Shown here piece by piece: positions 18,200 through 27,919 of a stretch of 64,000 nt of DNA (the stretch's first letter is position 1; each line of letters begins with the position of its first letter). Below the pieces are notes generated by a model. That model was not told the DNA's origin. It worked only from the letters and a program-made list of their open reading frames with translations, and did no database searches. The position numbers and the translations under genes were made by a program. The DNA comes from Herbaspirillum hiltneri N3 (GTDB lineage: Bacteria > Pseudomonadota > Gammaproteobacteria > Burkholderiales > Burkholderiaceae_D): contig NZ_CP011409.1 in assembly GCF_001267925.1 (NCBI RefSeq), positions 4,901,475-4,965,474 on the forward strand, in the 5' to 3' direction.

Positions 18200-19099
18200 T
18201 TGAAAACCATCTCCTCCACTTTATCGGCAATCATCATGGCGCTTGGCCTGAGCGGCTGCATTGCGCCGCCCATCGCGCTGACGCCGCTGACCGAGCAGCG
18301 CCTGAAAGTGCAGGCGCCGATTCGTTTCCTGCTGACCTTTGACGACGGTCCGAGCGCCTCCGCTTTTGCCAATCCGACGCTGTCGATTCTTGATGACCTC
18401 GCCAACAATCCCCATCAACCCGGCGTCAAGGCGGTGTTCTTTGTCCAGACGCGCGCCAGCGGCGCAGGCGGTAGCGAACTCGGTCGCGAGATCATGCGGC
18501 GCGAGCATGCCGAAGGACATATTCTGGGCTTCCATACCAGCACCCGGGGACACACCAATCATCGGGATCTGAGCCCGCAGGCGCTGGAACAATCGCTCAC
18601 CGACGGCAGCGCGGACATTGCCGCCATCACCGGCGCCAAGCCGGTCTTTTTGCGTCCGCCGTTCTGGAACTTCGATCAGCGCACCTTCGCCGCCTATCAG
18701 CAGCACGGCTTTCACGTGCTGATGACCGATGTCAGCCTGAACGACGGCAAGATCTGGGGCTATAACTTCAGCCTGCGCCGCCGCTCGAATATCCTGCGGC
18801 AGTTGTCGGAGGTGCGCGAACGCATCGCCGACGGCGAACTGCCGACGGTGGATGGGGTGATCCCGGTGGAAGTCACTTTCCACGATCTGAACCGCTACAC
18901 CTCGCGCCATATGCTGGAGTACATGCAGATCCTGCTCGACAGCGCGCAGGAAACCGGCCTGAAAGTGGCAGCCAAACCGTTCTACGACGATAGCGCGGCT
19001 TTGCAGCGCGCGGTCATGGCGCGCACGGTTACGGATCGCACCAAACCACTGCATTTGCCGGGATTGTGGGCGTGGATGTGGGACGGCAATTCGCACTGA
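18200..19099 (+). CDS. Polysaccharide deacetylase lipoprotein
   Basis: The 299-residue product starts at TTG; the next ATG lies inside the signal peptide and would leave it too short. MKTISSTLSAIIMALGLSGC is a lipoprotein signal with the modified Cys at about residue 20. The NodB homology domain shows TFDDGPS (motif 1, catalytic Asp and metal Asp), GFHTSTRGH (motif 2, metal His) and FLRPPFWNFD (motif 3). The enzyme probably removes N- or O-acetyl groups from a cell-envelope polysaccharide in the periplasm. No polysaccharide biosynthesis gene is adjacent. A bidirectional terminator separates it from lipA. Confidence 0.88.
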   Translation: MKTISSTLSAIIMALGLSGCIAPPIALTPLTEQRLKVQAPIRFLLTFDDGPSASAFANPTLSILDDLANNPHQPGVKAVFFVQTRASGAGGSELGREIMRREHAEGHILGFHTSTRGHTNHRDLSPQALEQSLTDGSADIAAITGAKPVFLRPPFWNFDQRTFAAYQQHGFHVLMTDVSLNDGKIWGYNFSLRRRSNILRQLSEVRERIADGELPTVDGVIPVEVTFHDLNRYTSRHMLEYMQILLDSAQETGLKVAAKPFYDDSAALQRAVMARTVTDRTKPLHLPGLWAWMWDGNSH

Positions 19100-19120
19100 G
19101 TGTCCGGATGCGGAGACAAT

Positions 19121-19161
19121 AAAAAACGGCCTGGTTCTTCAATGAACCAGGCCGTTTTTTT
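19121..19161. terminator. Bidirectional rho-independent terminator
   Basis: AAAAAACGGCCTGGTTC pairs perfectly with GAACCAGGCCGTTTTTT around a TTCAAT loop (the loop may shorten by one further pair). It has an A-run on the left and a T-run on the right. It sits between the convergent deacetylase and lipA genes and can terminate both. Confidence 0.92.
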
Positions 19162-19186
19162 ACGCCGCCGTAGCCGGCGAGATTGC

Positions 19187-20179
19187 TTAGCCAACCAGGC
19201 CGTGCGCCTGTTGATCCGCGTGGTAGCTGGAACGCACCATGGCGCCGACCGCCGCATGGACGAAACCCATCTTGTAGGCTTCTTCTTCGTACATCTTGAA
19301 GGTGTCGGGATGCACGTAGCGGCGCACCGGCAAGTGGTCGCCGCTGGGCATCAGGTATTGGCCGATGGTCAGCATGTCGACGTTGTGGGCGCGCATGTCG
19401 CGCATGACTTGCAGGACTTCTTCGTCGGTCTCGCCGAGGCCGACCATGATGCCGGACTTGGTCGGGGTGTTCGGGTGCAAGTCCTTGAAGCGCTTGAGCA
19501 GGTTCAGCGAATACTCGTAGTCGGAACCGGGACGCGCTTCCTTGTACAGGCGCGGTGCGGTTTCGAGGTTATGGTTCATGACGTCCGGCGGGGCCATCTT
19601 GAGGATTTCCAGCGCACGGTCCATGCGGCCGCGGAAGTCCGGGGTCAGGATCTCGATGCGGGTCTCGGGCGACAGTTCGCGCACGCGCTGGATGCAGGCG
19701 GCGAAGTGACCGGCGCCGCCGTCGCGCAGGTCGTCGCGGTCGACGCTGGTGATGACGACGTAGCTGAGATTGAGCTGGGCGATGGTGCGGGCCAGGTTTT
19801 CCGGTTCATTCGGGTCGAGCGGATCGGGACGGCCGTGGCCGACGTCGCAGAACGGGCAGCGGCGGGTGCACTTGTCGCCCATGATCATGAAGGTCGCGGT
19901 GCCCTTGCCGAAGCATTCGCCGATATTGGGGCAGGATGCTTCTTCGCACACCGTCACCAGATTGTTGGCGCGCAGGATGTCCTTGATTTCGTAGAAGCGG
20001 GTGGTCGGCGAGCCGGCCTTGACGCGAATCCAGTCGGGCTTCTTGAGCTTTTCCGCCGGCATGATCTTGATCGGGATCCAGGCCGTCTTGCCGGCGCCCT
20101 TTTGCTTGTCGGTGGCATTGCGCAGTGTCGGCGCGGCTGGAGTGATTTCGGTAGTCATAGTAGTGATTTCTTTGGCCAT
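19187..20179 (-). CDS. lipA: Lipoyl synthase
   Basis: This 330-residue radical-SAM enzyme inserts two sulfurs into protein-bound octanoyl groups to form lipoate. Both iron-sulfur clusters are visible: [12 protein letters not shown] (C-x4-C-x5-C, auxiliary cluster) and CTRRCPFC (C-x3-C-x2-C, radical SAM cluster), with [17 protein letters not shown] following. The start at 20179 overlaps the lipB stop by one base (TGATG), indicating translational coupling; an alternative ATG at 20158 (MTTEITP) is possible. It forms an operon with lipB for the endogenous octanoyl-ACP route of lipoate synthesis. Confidence 0.97.
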   Translation of the reverse strand: MAKEITTMTTEITPAAPTLRNATDKQKGAGKTAWIPIKIMPAEKLKKPDWIRVKAGSPTTRFYEIKDILRANNLVTVCEEASCPNIGECFGKGTATFMIMGDKCTRRCPFCDVGHGRPDPLDPNEPENLARTIAQLNLSYVVITSVDRDDLRDGGAGHFAACIQRVRELSPETRIEILTPDFRGRMDRALEILKMAPPDVMNHNLETAPRLYKEARPGSDYEYSLNLLKRFKDLHPNTPTKSGIMVGLGETDEEVLQVMRDMRAHNVDMLTIGQYLMPSGDHLPVRRYVHPDTFKMYEEEAYKMGFVHAAVGAMVRSSYHADQQAHGLVG

Positions 20180-20871
20180 CAAGGCGATGGCGCCATAGCA
20201 AAATGCGCAACAAGTTTGTCGGCAAGCAGCGTCTGCACGTCGCTCAGCGGCGCGTCGACATCCAACGTCCGCATGTCGACGGTGGCGAGGCCTTCGTAAC
20301 CGCAGGGGTTGATCCAGGAAAACGGCGTCAGGTCCATCGCCACATTGAGCGATACGCCATGATAGGTGCAACCGCTGGCGCGGATTTTCAAGCCCAGCGC
20401 GGCAATCTTGGCGCCCTGCCACGGCCCTGCGCTGACGTAGATGCCGGGCGCGCCCTGCTTGCGCTCACCAGCGAGATTATACGCCGCCAGCGTGTCGATC
20501 ACCGCCTGTTCGATCTTTTGCACGAATTCGCGCGCGAACAGGCGCGCGCCGGGATGGTTGCGGCGCAGGTCCATGAGCAGGTAAATCACCACCTGGCCGG
20601 GGCCGTGGTAAGTGACTTCGCCGCCGCGGTCGGTCTGGACCACGGGAATGGCATGGGGGTTGAGCACGTGGGCGATGTCGGCGCCCAGGCCGAGCGTGAA
20701 CACCGGCGGGTGTTCGACGATCCAGAGCTGGTCGGGGGAATCTGCGGTGCGGCTGTCGGTGTACGCACGCATGGCGTCGAAGCTGGCCTGGTAGTCTTCA
20801 ACGCCGCGCCGGATGATCTGCGGCGCCGGTGGCGCCAGGAGTGCCGCGGGGGCTTGTGGAGCGGTATGCAT
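20179..20871 (-). CDS. lipB: Lipoyl(octanoyl) transferase
   Basis: This 230-residue enzyme transfers octanoate from acyl-carrier protein to lipoyl domains. Signatures are [29 protein letters not shown], the catalytic Lys in [12 protein letters not shown], and the catalytic Cys in INPCGYEG. Length agrees with the family. It is upstream of and overlaps lipA by one base. In many related bacteria dat and ybeD lie directly upstream; here they are displaced by about 3.5 kb. Confidence 0.96.
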   Translation of the reverse strand: MHTAPQAPAALLAPPAPQIIRRGVEDYQASFDAMRAYTDSRTADSPDQLWIVEHPPVFTLGLGADIAHVLNPHAIPVVQTDRGGEVTYHGPGQVVIYLLMDLRRNHPGARLFAREFVQKIEQAVIDTLAAYNLAGERKQGAPGIYVSAGPWQGAKIAALGLKIRASGCTYHGVSLNVAMDLTPFSWINPCGYEGLATVDMRTLDVDAPLSDVQTLLADKLVAHFAMAPSP

Positions 20872-20952
20872 ATGCCCGCAAGTGTAACGAAAATCGCCGG
20901 ATTGCGCCGGATTGCGCCAGGTTCGGCGCCGGCCGAATTACCCCAAGGAAAC

Positions 20953-21282
20953 TCAGAACCTCTCAACCATCCAGGTCCGGGTACGGCCGCGCAGACGCCG
21001 GGCCAGCGTCAGCATTCCCTGGGCCAGCCGCATCAGCCAATGGCGGCGGCACAGTCCGACTTGCAGCCGGCTGGCGGTATCGACCGATTCGATCACCACC
21101 AGGCCGTGTCCGGGAATATCCAGGCTCTGGCCGCCGGCCAGCCAGTAATCGGTGCGGCCGCCTTCTATCGTGATCCAGACGCGGCCGCTGCCGACGTGCA
21201 GGCAGACCGGACGCGTGACCTGCAGCGACATGACGTCGCCGGCTTGCAGCCGGATGGCTCTCTTAGTGAATATATTTTGCAT
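20953..21282 (-). CDS. DUF2917-family protein
   Basis: This 109-residue protein (MQNIFTKRAIRLQAGDVMSL) contains VCLHVGSGRVWITIEGG and DYWLAGGQSLDIPGHGLVVIES, the compact cupin-like pattern of DUF2917. Its function is unknown. The start at 21282 was chosen because the family begins there; upstream in-frame codons show no conservation. It is divergent from a GcvA-like LysR gene, a pairing common in Burkholderiales, which suggests that regulator controls it. Confidence 0.78.
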   Translation of the reverse strand: MQNIFTKRAIRLQAGDVMSLQVTRPVCLHVGSGRVWITIEGGRTDYWLAGGQSLDIPGHGLVVIESVDTASRLQVGLCRRHWLMRLAQGMLTLARRLRGRTRTWMVERF

Positions 21283-21441
21283 GATGCCCTCGCTCGGTTG
21301 CGCCGGGAAGGTCAGGCAACATGCCCTGCGGTCCCGGCTTGCACATACTTTTTTTACGATCAGTAAGGACATTCTAGTCAGCGCCCCAGGCAAACCAAAA
21401 CGATATATATTGGCGTCTCTTGCTAGTTTTATTCACATGCC

Positions 21442-22362
21442 ATGGCCGACTTCCGTAAATTGCCGAATCTCGCCGCCTTGCGCGCCTTCGAGGCGGCGGC
21501 TCGGCACGACAGCTTTTCGCGCGCGGCCGAGGAAATCCATGTCACGCCGGGCGCCATCAGCCACCAGATCCGCGCGCTGGAAGAAGAACTGGGGCTGCCG
21601 TTGTTCACCCGCAACGGCAAGCGCATCGCCATCACCGACGCCGGCCGGCGCTTCGCCGCCGCCATCCGCAACGCCCTGACCGAGATCGCCACCGCCGCCG
21701 AAACGCTGCAGGAACAGGGCGGCCGTCAGCGCCTGGTAGTGTCGTCGCCACCCTCTTTTGCCTCGCGCTGGCTGGCGCCGCGGCTGTGGAAGTTCATCGA
21801 CCACTATCCGGACATCGAGGTGATCCTGCAATCGAGCAGCCATCTCAACGACCTCGCGCGCGACGGCATCGACGTCGGCGTACGCTTCGGGCTGGGCAAT
21901 TATCCCGGACTGAAAACCGAGTTGATCATGGAGGATTTCTATTACCCGGTGGCCAGCCCTCACTATCGCCAGGGTCGCCTGCCCTCGTCGCCGCAGCAAT
22001 TGCGCGACTGCGTGTTGCTGCGCATGGACGGCCTGCAGGAGTCCTGGTTGCCGTGGTTCAAGCTGGCCGGTCTGGATCTGCCGGACCCGGCCGGCGGACT
22101 GGTGACGGAAGATTCGTCGCTGACCTTGCGCGCGGCTGCCGACGGCGCCGGCGTGGCGTTGACGCGGCATGCCATCGCCTCCCAGGAAATCGCCGCCGGC
22201 GAGTTGGTGCGCCTGTTCGACATCGCCTGGAAAAGCGAGCGCGCCTACTATTTCGTGTGCCATGCGGAAACGCTGGGCAAGTCGCAGGTCGGATATTTCC
22301 GCAACTGGCTGCTGGAAGAAATCGCGCTGTTCAAATCCAACCAGCGCTGGCCCGGACCCTAA
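21442..22362 (+). CDS. LysR-family regulator, GcvA-like
   Basis: This 306-residue protein has the GcvA-type N-terminus LPNLAALRAFEAAARHDSFSRAAEEIHVTPGAISHQIRALEEELGLPLFTR and the substrate-binding domain with LVVSSPPSFASRWLAPRL. GcvA-like regulators act on glycine cleavage, amino-acid or beta-lactamase genes in other species. Here the divergent DUF2917 gene is the likely target. Confidence 0.92.
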   Translation: MADFRKLPNLAALRAFEAAARHDSFSRAAEEIHVTPGAISHQIRALEEELGLPLFTRNGKRIAITDAGRRFAAAIRNALTEIATAAETLQEQGGRQRLVVSSPPSFASRWLAPRLWKFIDHYPDIEVILQSSSHLNDLARDGIDVGVRFGLGNYPGLKTELIMEDFYYPVASPHYRQGRLPSSPQQLRDCVLLRMDGLQESWLPWFKLAGLDLPDPAGGLVTEDSSLTLRAAADGAGVALTRHAIASQEIAAGELVRLFDIAWKSERAYYFVCHAETLGKSQVGYFRNWLLEEIALFKSNQRWPGP

Positions 22363-22687
22363 CTCGCAAATACCGCCCGAAAACCTCTCTGTTCGACTGC
22401 TTGGAAAACGCCGGATGCCCTATCGTTCAGGTATGGAGCGGCGAACAATATAAAACAATTGCCGACAGGTATCCGCCGATCGCGGCTGCCAATGACACCT
22501 CTCTCCCAAATTTGCTGCACCGGTTTGCCATCCGCGACGTGTTGCACATCGCCCCGCGCAGGCGACGTTTTATCTTGCCCGTGCGCTACTGCTCACCTGA
22601 GAACTGCCGGCGCTTTCCGGTTGGCATGGTGTTGAAATTGTCTTGCAATCGCTTTTGAATATTGTTTGTTTTCGCCAGGAGTCTCTT
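22363..22687. other. 325-bp intergenic region before the chemoreceptor
   Basis: No gene, hairpin or repeat was recognised. The last 40 bases are AT-rich and carry the AGGAG ribosome binding site (22677-22681) of the chemoreceptor. No flagellar sigma-28 promoter with correct spacing was found. Confidence 0.4.
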
Positions 22688-24229
22688 ATGAAAAATCTTA
22701 AAATCGGAACACGCCTCGGCATCGGTTTTGTCGTCATCCTCATGCTCATGGTCGTGATGCTCGGCATCAGCGTCTGGCGCTTGCAGCAGATCAATTCCGC
22801 CGTGGTGTCGATCACTACCGACTCGATCACCAATGAGCGCAACGCGGTCGAATGGCTGGCGGTGATCCGCGAGAGTGGCATCCGCACGATGGCCGTGATC
22901 AAGTCCGAAGACCCCGATACACAGCAATACTTCACTGCGCAGATCGCTGCCGAGTCGGCGCGCATTGCGCCAATGCGCAAAAAGATCGAAGAGATCAACA
23001 CCTCGCCGCACGAGGTCGCACAGCTGGCCGAGATCAACAAGGTGCGCGATGCCTACCAGGCGACGCGCAACGATATCTTCAAGCTCAAGAAGGCCGGCAA
23101 TCTCGACGAGGCCAAGAAGATGACGGCCGAGAAATTCATGCCGCTATATGCCTCCTACACCGACGTGGTCGCCAAGTTCCGCGACATGCAGCGCCAGGAA
23201 ATCAGCACCTCGGCCGACGCGGTCGCCAACTACTATTCGTCCAGCCGCAACCTGCTGATCATCCTCGGCATCGTCGAACTGGTGCTGGGCGGCGCGCTGG
23301 CGTGGCTGCTGACGATCAGCATCACGCGCCCGCTCACACAGGCAGTGGGCATAGCCGAAACGGTGGCGGCGGGCGACCTGAGCTCGGACATCGTGGCCGG
23401 AGGCAAGGACGAGACCGGCCAGTTGCTCACTGCGCTCAAGACCATGAACGACAACCTGCTCAATATCGTCAGCCAGGTGCGCGTCGGCACCGACACCATC
23501 AGCACGGCGTCGAGCGAAATCGCCAGCGGCAATCTTGATCTCTCGGGCCGCACCGAACAGCAGGCCGGCTCGCTGGAAGAAACCGCTTCCGCGATGGAAG
23601 AACTGACCTCGACCGTGAAGCAGAATGCCGACAACGCGCGCCAGGCGAATCAACTTGCGGTGTCCGCCTCCGAAGTCGCGCAACAGGGCGGCGCCGTGGT
23701 GAGCGAAGTGGTCGACACGATGGGTTCCATCAATGAATCCTCGCGCAAGATCGTGGACATCATCAGCGTGATCGACGGCATCGCCTTCCAGACCAACATC
23801 CTGGCGCTGAACGCTGCGGTGGAAGCCGCACGCGCCGGCGAACAAGGCCGCGGCTTCGCGGTGGTGGCGAGTGAAGTGCGCAGCCTGGCGCAACGCTCCT
23901 CGGCAGCGGCGAAGGAAATCAAGACGCTGATCGACGACTCGGTATCCAAGGTCGACGTCGGCAGCAAGCTGGTGCAGCAAGCCGGTGAAACCATGAACGA
24001 GGTGGTCGCCAGCGTCAAGCGCGTGACCGACATCGTCGGCGAGATCAGCTCGGCCAGCCAGGAACAAAGCGCCGGCATCAACCAGGTCGGCCAGGCCATC
24101 ACGCAGATGGATGAATCGACCCAACAGAACGCCGCGCTGGTGGAACAAGCCGCCGCCGCCGCGCAATCGCTGCAGGATCAGGCCGGACGCCTGGCGCAGG
24201 TGGTCAGCGTGTTCAAGCTGGATCGATAG
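22688..24229 (+). CDS. Methyl-accepting chemotaxis protein
   Basis: The 513-residue chemoreceptor has an N-terminal membrane helix ([19 protein letters not shown]), a periplasmic four-helix-bundle sensor (about residues 35-185), a second membrane helix ([20 protein letters not shown]), a HAMP domain ([20 protein letters not shown]) and a cytoplasmic signalling domain with the hairpin tip [20 protein letters not shown]. There is no C-terminal NWETF-type pentapeptide for CheR tethering. The ligand is unknown. The start has AGGAG seven bases upstream. A terminator follows, so it is monocistronic. Confidence 0.93.
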   Translation: MKNLKIGTRLGIGFVVILMLMVVMLGISVWRLQQINSAVVSITTDSITNERNAVEWLAVIRESGIRTMAVIKSEDPDTQQYFTAQIAAESARIAPMRKKIEEINTSPHEVAQLAEINKVRDAYQATRNDIFKLKKAGNLDEAKKMTAEKFMPLYASYTDVVAKFRDMQRQEISTSADAVANYYSSSRNLLIILGIVELVLGGALAWLLTISITRPLTQAVGIAETVAAGDLSSDIVAGGKDETGQLLTALKTMNDNLLNIVSQVRVGTDTISTASSEIASGNLDLSGRTEQQAGSLEETASAMEELTSTVKQNADNARQANQLAVSASEVAQQGGAVVSEVVDTMGSINESSRKIVDIISVIDGIAFQTNILALNAAVEAARAGEQGRGFAVVASEVRSLAQRSSAAAKEIKTLIDDSVSKVDVGSKLVQQAGETMNEVVASVKRVTDIVGEISSASQEQSAGINQVGQAITQMDESTQQNAALVEQAAAAAQSLQDQAGRLAQVVSVFKLDR

Positions 24230-24267
24230 CACGCAACGGCGTTGCGCCGGATCTGCGGCCGCAAACG

Positions 24268-24309
24268 AAAAACCGGTTCGCCTCTTGCGAGGATAAACCG
24301 GTTTTTTTA
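24268..24309 (+). terminator. Rho-independent terminator after the chemoreceptor gene
   Basis: AAAAACCGGTT pairs with AACCGGTTTTT; an inner CCTC/GAGG pair lengthens the stem. The T-run continues to 24308. It lies 40 bp after the stop and is symmetric enough to serve the convergent ybeD gene. Confidence 0.88.
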
Positions 24310-24341
24310 CGCCTCCGATGAGAGGCGGGAATCGTTAGAGT

Positions 24342-24668
24342 TTACAGCACGAACTTGACCATCTCATGCGACGACAGCGCGCGGTAGAGATTGTCGAGCT
24401 GCTCGCGGCTGGTGGCGCGCACGGTAACCGTCAGCGACAGGTATTTGCCTTGCGTCGAGGGCCGCATCTCGACCTTGCCGGCATGGAAGGTCGGGTCGTG
24501 TTCGGTCACCATGTTGATGATGATGTCGGTGAATTCATCGTGCATGACGCCGACGACTTTGATGGGAAAATCGCTGGGATATTCGATCAGCGATTCTTCC
24601 GCGGGAATCACGGGCATGGCGGGAATGGCTGGTTCAATGGGATCAGCAGGGTCGTTGGGCAATGACAT
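24342..24668 (-). CDS. ybeD: DUF493 (YbeD-like) protein
   Basis: This 108-residue protein has a Pro/Ile-rich N-terminus (about 35 residues) and then the DUF493 fold: YPSDFPIKVVGVMHDEFTDI, ITVRAT-like strand LSLTVTVRATSREQLDNLYR, and MVKFVL at the end. E. coli YbeD lies next to lipB, and an ACT-like regulatory role has been suggested. It is downstream of dat on the same strand. The start was placed at 24668 because that is where family similarity begins. Confidence 0.88.
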   Translation of the reverse strand: MSLPNDPADPIEPAIPAMPVIPAEESLIEYPSDFPIKVVGVMHDEFTDIIINMVTEHDPTFHAGKVEMRPSTQGKYLSLTVTVRATSREQLDNLYRALSSHEMVKFVL

Positions 24669-24792
24669 GGCGGTATGTTGAAAACTTGTATGGGATCCGC
24701 CTATTTTACGCCAGTCGCCGCGCTCCTGCGCATGTCTTGCCGGGCGACAAGACATGCGTTCGTTCCGGACGCAGCGATTGTCAGAGCGATGA

Positions 24793-25644
24793 TCAGAGCG
24801 CTGCCTTGGCCGCCTGGTAGGCCGCGTACAGCTTGCCGAACACCGGACCCGGCTTGCCGTCGCCGACGCGCTGGTCGTCGATGGCGACCACCGGCAAGAC
24901 TTCCTTGGTCGCCGACGACAGCAGCACTTCATCGGCGCCGAAAACTTCTTCGCGCGTGATGCGGCGCGCTTCGAACACGATACCCTGCGACTTGCACAGC
25001 TCTTCGATCAGGCCGTAACGAATGCCTTCGAGGATCAGGTTGTCCTTGGGCGGCGCCGACAGCTTGCCGTCCTTGACGATCCAGACGTTGGACGACGAGG
25101 CTTCGCTGAGGAAGCCGTCGCGGAACTGGATCGCTTCGGTGACTTCGTGCTCGGCGGCATATTGGGCCGCCAGTACATTGCCCAGCAGCGAGGTCGACTT
25201 GATCTGGCAATTGAGCCAGCGCTTGTCTTCGAGCGTGACGCAAGCCACGCCTTTGGCGCGGACTTCGGCCGAAGGCACCGCCAGCGGGCTGGTCATCATG
25301 AACACCGTCGGCGTCACCGGATCCTTCGGGAACGCGTGGCCGCGCTTGGCGACGCCGCGCGTGACCTGGATATAGACGATCTGGTCATTGAGATCGTTGG
25401 CCTGCACCACGCGGTCGATCAGCGCCAGCCATTCGGCTTCGTTATGCGGATTGGTAATACCGATGGTGCCGAGGCTGCGGAACAGGCGCGCAATGTGATG
25501 CGTGCCGCGGAACGGCTTGCGGCCGTACATCGGGATCACTTCATACACGCCGTCGCCAAAGATGAAGCCGCGATCCAGCACGGGGATGCGGGCTTCGGAG
25601 AGCGGCGTCATGTCGCCGTTGAGGTACACGATGGGGTCGTTCAT
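24793..25644 (-). CDS. dat: D-amino-acid aminotransferase (class IV)
   Basis: This 283-residue PLP enzyme shows VYLNGDMTPLSEARIPVLDRGF at the start, GDGVYEVI, the catalytic Lys in CQIKSTSLLGNVLA, FRDGFLSEASSSNVWIV and FGADEVLLSSATKEVLPV, the fold-type IV signatures of D-alanine/branched-chain aminotransferases. The YEVIP and SEASSSN patterns favour D-amino-acid transaminase, which makes D-glutamate or D-alanine for the cell wall. It is followed by ybeD, the usual order upstream of lipB. Confidence 0.9.
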   Translation of the reverse strand: MNDPIVYLNGDMTPLSEARIPVLDRGFIFGDGVYEVIPMYGRKPFRGTHHIARLFRSLGTIGITNPHNEAEWLALIDRVVQANDLNDQIVYIQVTRGVAKRGHAFPKDPVTPTVFMMTSPLAVPSAEVRAKGVACVTLEDKRWLNCQIKSTSLLGNVLAAQYAAEHEVTEAIQFRDGFLSEASSSNVWIVKDGKLSAPPKDNLILEGIRYGLIEELCKSQGIVFEARRITREEVFGADEVLLSSATKEVLPVVAIDDQRVGDGKPGPVFGKLYAAYQAAKAAL

Positions 25645-25781
25645 GGCAGGTCTTCTTAGGGAGGTTCAGAGGGAGATGGATAGCGGAATGGAGACATTCT
25701 TGCACAGACCCGCGCAGGCCGTTATGCAAAGTCGGCATCGGGCGATGCCGCTCACCGGCGTCGCCCGGGACCGTTCAATGG

Positions 25782-27539
25782 TCACAGCGGCTGGATGCTC
25801 AGACTGCTGACGTTGCTGTCCGCGTCCTTGCGGGAGAAATGCCAGCGCTGCCGGTGATAGCGCGCCACGGTCTCGCGATGGGCGATGCTGACCACGGCGG
25901 CATCGGGCAGCTCTTCCTGCAACAGCGCGTACAAGGCTTCTTCGGTTTCGCCGTCCATGGCGCTGCTGGCTTCATCGAGGAAGACCATCTCCGGCCGCGT
26001 GAGGAACACGCGTGCAAACGCCAGGCGTTGCTGCTCGCCCGGCGACAGGCGATTGCCCCAGTTGTTGTAGACGTCGAGCTGATCCTTGAGATGCGGCAGG
26101 CGGCACAGGTCGAGATAGTGACGGATCGCGAGGTCGGTGTAGGCGTCCTCGTCGGCCGGATAGGCCAGCACCGAGCGCAGCGTACCGATCGGCAGGTAAC
26201 TCGCTTGCGGCACGAACATCAGCCTGGCCTTGTGCGGGATCTGAATGTCGCCGCCGCCGTAGGGCCAGATGCCGGCGATGGCGCGGAACAGCGTCGACTT
26301 GCCGCAGCCGGAGGGACCGCTGACCAGGATGCGCTCGCCGGGATGGATCGCACCGCTGATGCCCTGATCGCCGCCGATCAGCGTGCGGCCGTCAGGCAGC
26401 GCGAGGTTCAGTTTGTCGAACAGGATGGCGCCGACATTGTTGCGTTCCACCGAGATGCTGGCGGGTTGCTTCTGCGCCAGTTCCACCGCGAGATTGAAGC
26501 CGGCCAGACGGTTGATGCTGGCCTTCCAGTCGGCCAGCGTGGTGAAGGCGTTGATGAACCACGACAAGGCGTCCTGCACCTGGCCGAAGGCGCTGCTGAG
26601 CTGCATCAGCACGCCCAGCGACATGGCGCCGGAGAAATAGCGCGGCGCCGCCACCAGCAACGGAAAAATGATCGCAAACTGGCCGTAGAAATTGGTCGCG
26701 ATGTTGAGGCTCTTGGTGGTGCGCATGATGGCCCACCAGTTTTGGCGGATGTCTTCGAAGCGCAGGTTGAGTTCGCCGCGTTCGCGCCGCTCGCCGCGAT
26801 ACAGGGCGATGGCTTCGGCATGTTCACGAATCCGGATCAGGCCGAAACGGTAGTTCGCCTCGAAGCGCTCCTGGTTGTAGCTCTGCACCACCAGCGGCTT
26901 GCCGATCCACCAGATGATCCATGAACCGACGCCGGCATAGGCGATGGCGAACCACACCATGTAGCCGGGGATGACCCAATCGCGCTGCATGAACGCAAAC
27001 GAGATCGGACCACTGATGGCCCACAGGATGCCAACGAAGGACACCAGCGTCACCAGGCTGGAGATGAAACCCAGCACCAGGCTGATGGTGTTCGAGGTCA
27101 GCGAACGCAAGTCCTCGGCGATACGCTGGTCCGGGTTGTCGGCGATGCGGCCCTGCTCCATGCGGTAGTAGGCGTGATGCTCGAGCCACTTGCCCATGTA
27201 CTTTTCGGTCATCCAGGTGCGCCAGCGGATCTGCAGCGACTGCGTCAGGTAGATGCGCGCGGTGGCGACCACGATGTAGGCAAAGGCCAGGTAGCTGAAC
27301 TGCCACAGCAGGCCTTTGAAGGCGACGTAATCCTTGTTCTGCATGGAATCGTACATGGTGCGATTCCAGTCGGTGATGAGTACGTTGATGTAGACCATGA
27401 CCAGCACCAGCGCGATGATCACCGCCAGCAATCCCCACGCCTTCCCTCGTTCTTCCGAGACCCAGTATGGTTTGATGAGTCGCCAGACGGCGTGGCGGTC
27501 AAAGGCGTTGTCGGTGGATTTTTTCTTGTTGGCTGTCAT
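25782..27539 (-). CDS. ABC transporter, fused permease-ATPase (YddA/SbmA-like)
   Basis: The 585-residue protein joins an SbmA/BacA-type membrane domain (residues about 1-350; RLIKPYWVSEERGKAWGLL, QIRWRTWMTEKYMGKWLEHHAYYR and NPDQRIAEDL are the signature segments) to an ATPase domain with Walker A GPSGCGKST, signature LSPGEQQRLAFARV and Walker B MVFLDEASSAMD. Proteins of this layout resemble E. coli YddA and peroxisomal/vitamin B12 ABCD-type transporters. It sits in the inner membrane; substrates may be peptides, cobalamin or lipids. It is divergent from a second ABC exporter. Confidence 0.9.
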   Translation of the reverse strand: MTANKKKSTDNAFDRHAVWRLIKPYWVSEERGKAWGLLAVIIALVLVMVYINVLITDWNRTMYDSMQNKDYVAFKGLLWQFSYLAFAYIVVATARIYLTQSLQIRWRTWMTEKYMGKWLEHHAYYRMEQGRIADNPDQRIAEDLRSLTSNTISLVLGFISSLVTLVSFVGILWAISGPISFAFMQRDWVIPGYMVWFAIAYAGVGSWIIWWIGKPLVVQSYNQERFEANYRFGLIRIREHAEAIALYRGERRERGELNLRFEDIRQNWWAIMRTTKSLNIATNFYGQFAIIFPLLVAAPRYFSGAMSLGVLMQLSSAFGQVQDALSWFINAFTTLADWKASINRLAGFNLAVELAQKQPASISVERNNVGAILFDKLNLALPDGRTLIGGDQGISGAIHPGERILVSGPSGCGKSTLFRAIAGIWPYGGGDIQIPHKARLMFVPQASYLPIGTLRSVLAYPADEDAYTDLAIRHYLDLCRLPHLKDQLDVYNNWGNRLSPGEQQRLAFARVFLTRPEMVFLDEASSAMDGETEEALYALLQEELPDAAVVSIAHRETVARYHRQRWHFSRKDADSNVSSLSIQPL

Positions 27540-27750
27540 GGATTTTCCGGAGTCTGTGCAAGATCATCTGCGATGATAAGCAATCCGGCCGTTTTCGGCT
27601 GCGGAATAAATGCAACCAAGTGCAACCACGCGCCCGCCGGCGGCGCCCGTCAGGCTTCAGCAAGCTACCCGCCCTGTTTTGGTGAACGGGTTAGAATCTC
27701 TGTTCTTCGCCGCACCGATTCCATCGCATGAATTGTTTCATGCACACCTC

Positions 27751-27905
27751 GGTGCCGAACGTGCTCACGATCTGTAGCGAGAGGCCGTCAGCCGGTGTCG
27801 GACGGAGCGGAGGAACCGGAATGTACTTGAGTACATGAGGATTCCGAGCACCGCCCGACGCCGGATCACGGCCTCGCAGTAAGATCGTGAGCACGTTCCG
27901 GCGAC
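27751..27905. repeat. 155-bp near-perfect palindrome
   Basis: The left half (27751-27825) and right half (27834-27905) are reverse complements with few mismatches. Examples are AACGTGCTCACGATCT (27759-27774) against AGATCGTGAGCACGTT (27882-27897), AGGCCGT against ACGGCCT, and ATGTACT against AGTACAT around the centre. If transcribed it would fold into one long hairpin. It ends 14 bp before the ATG of the ABC transporter, so it covers that gene's leader. It encodes no protein. It could be a non-autonomous mobile repeat or a structured regulatory leader. Confidence 0.85.
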
Positions 27906-27919
27906 ACTCTGGAGATTGC

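Noticed and set aside
22440..22500. Possible flagellar sigma-28 promoter before the chemoreceptor gene
   Set aside because: A TAAA and a GCCGAT are present but about 20 bp apart instead of 15, so the match was not accepted.
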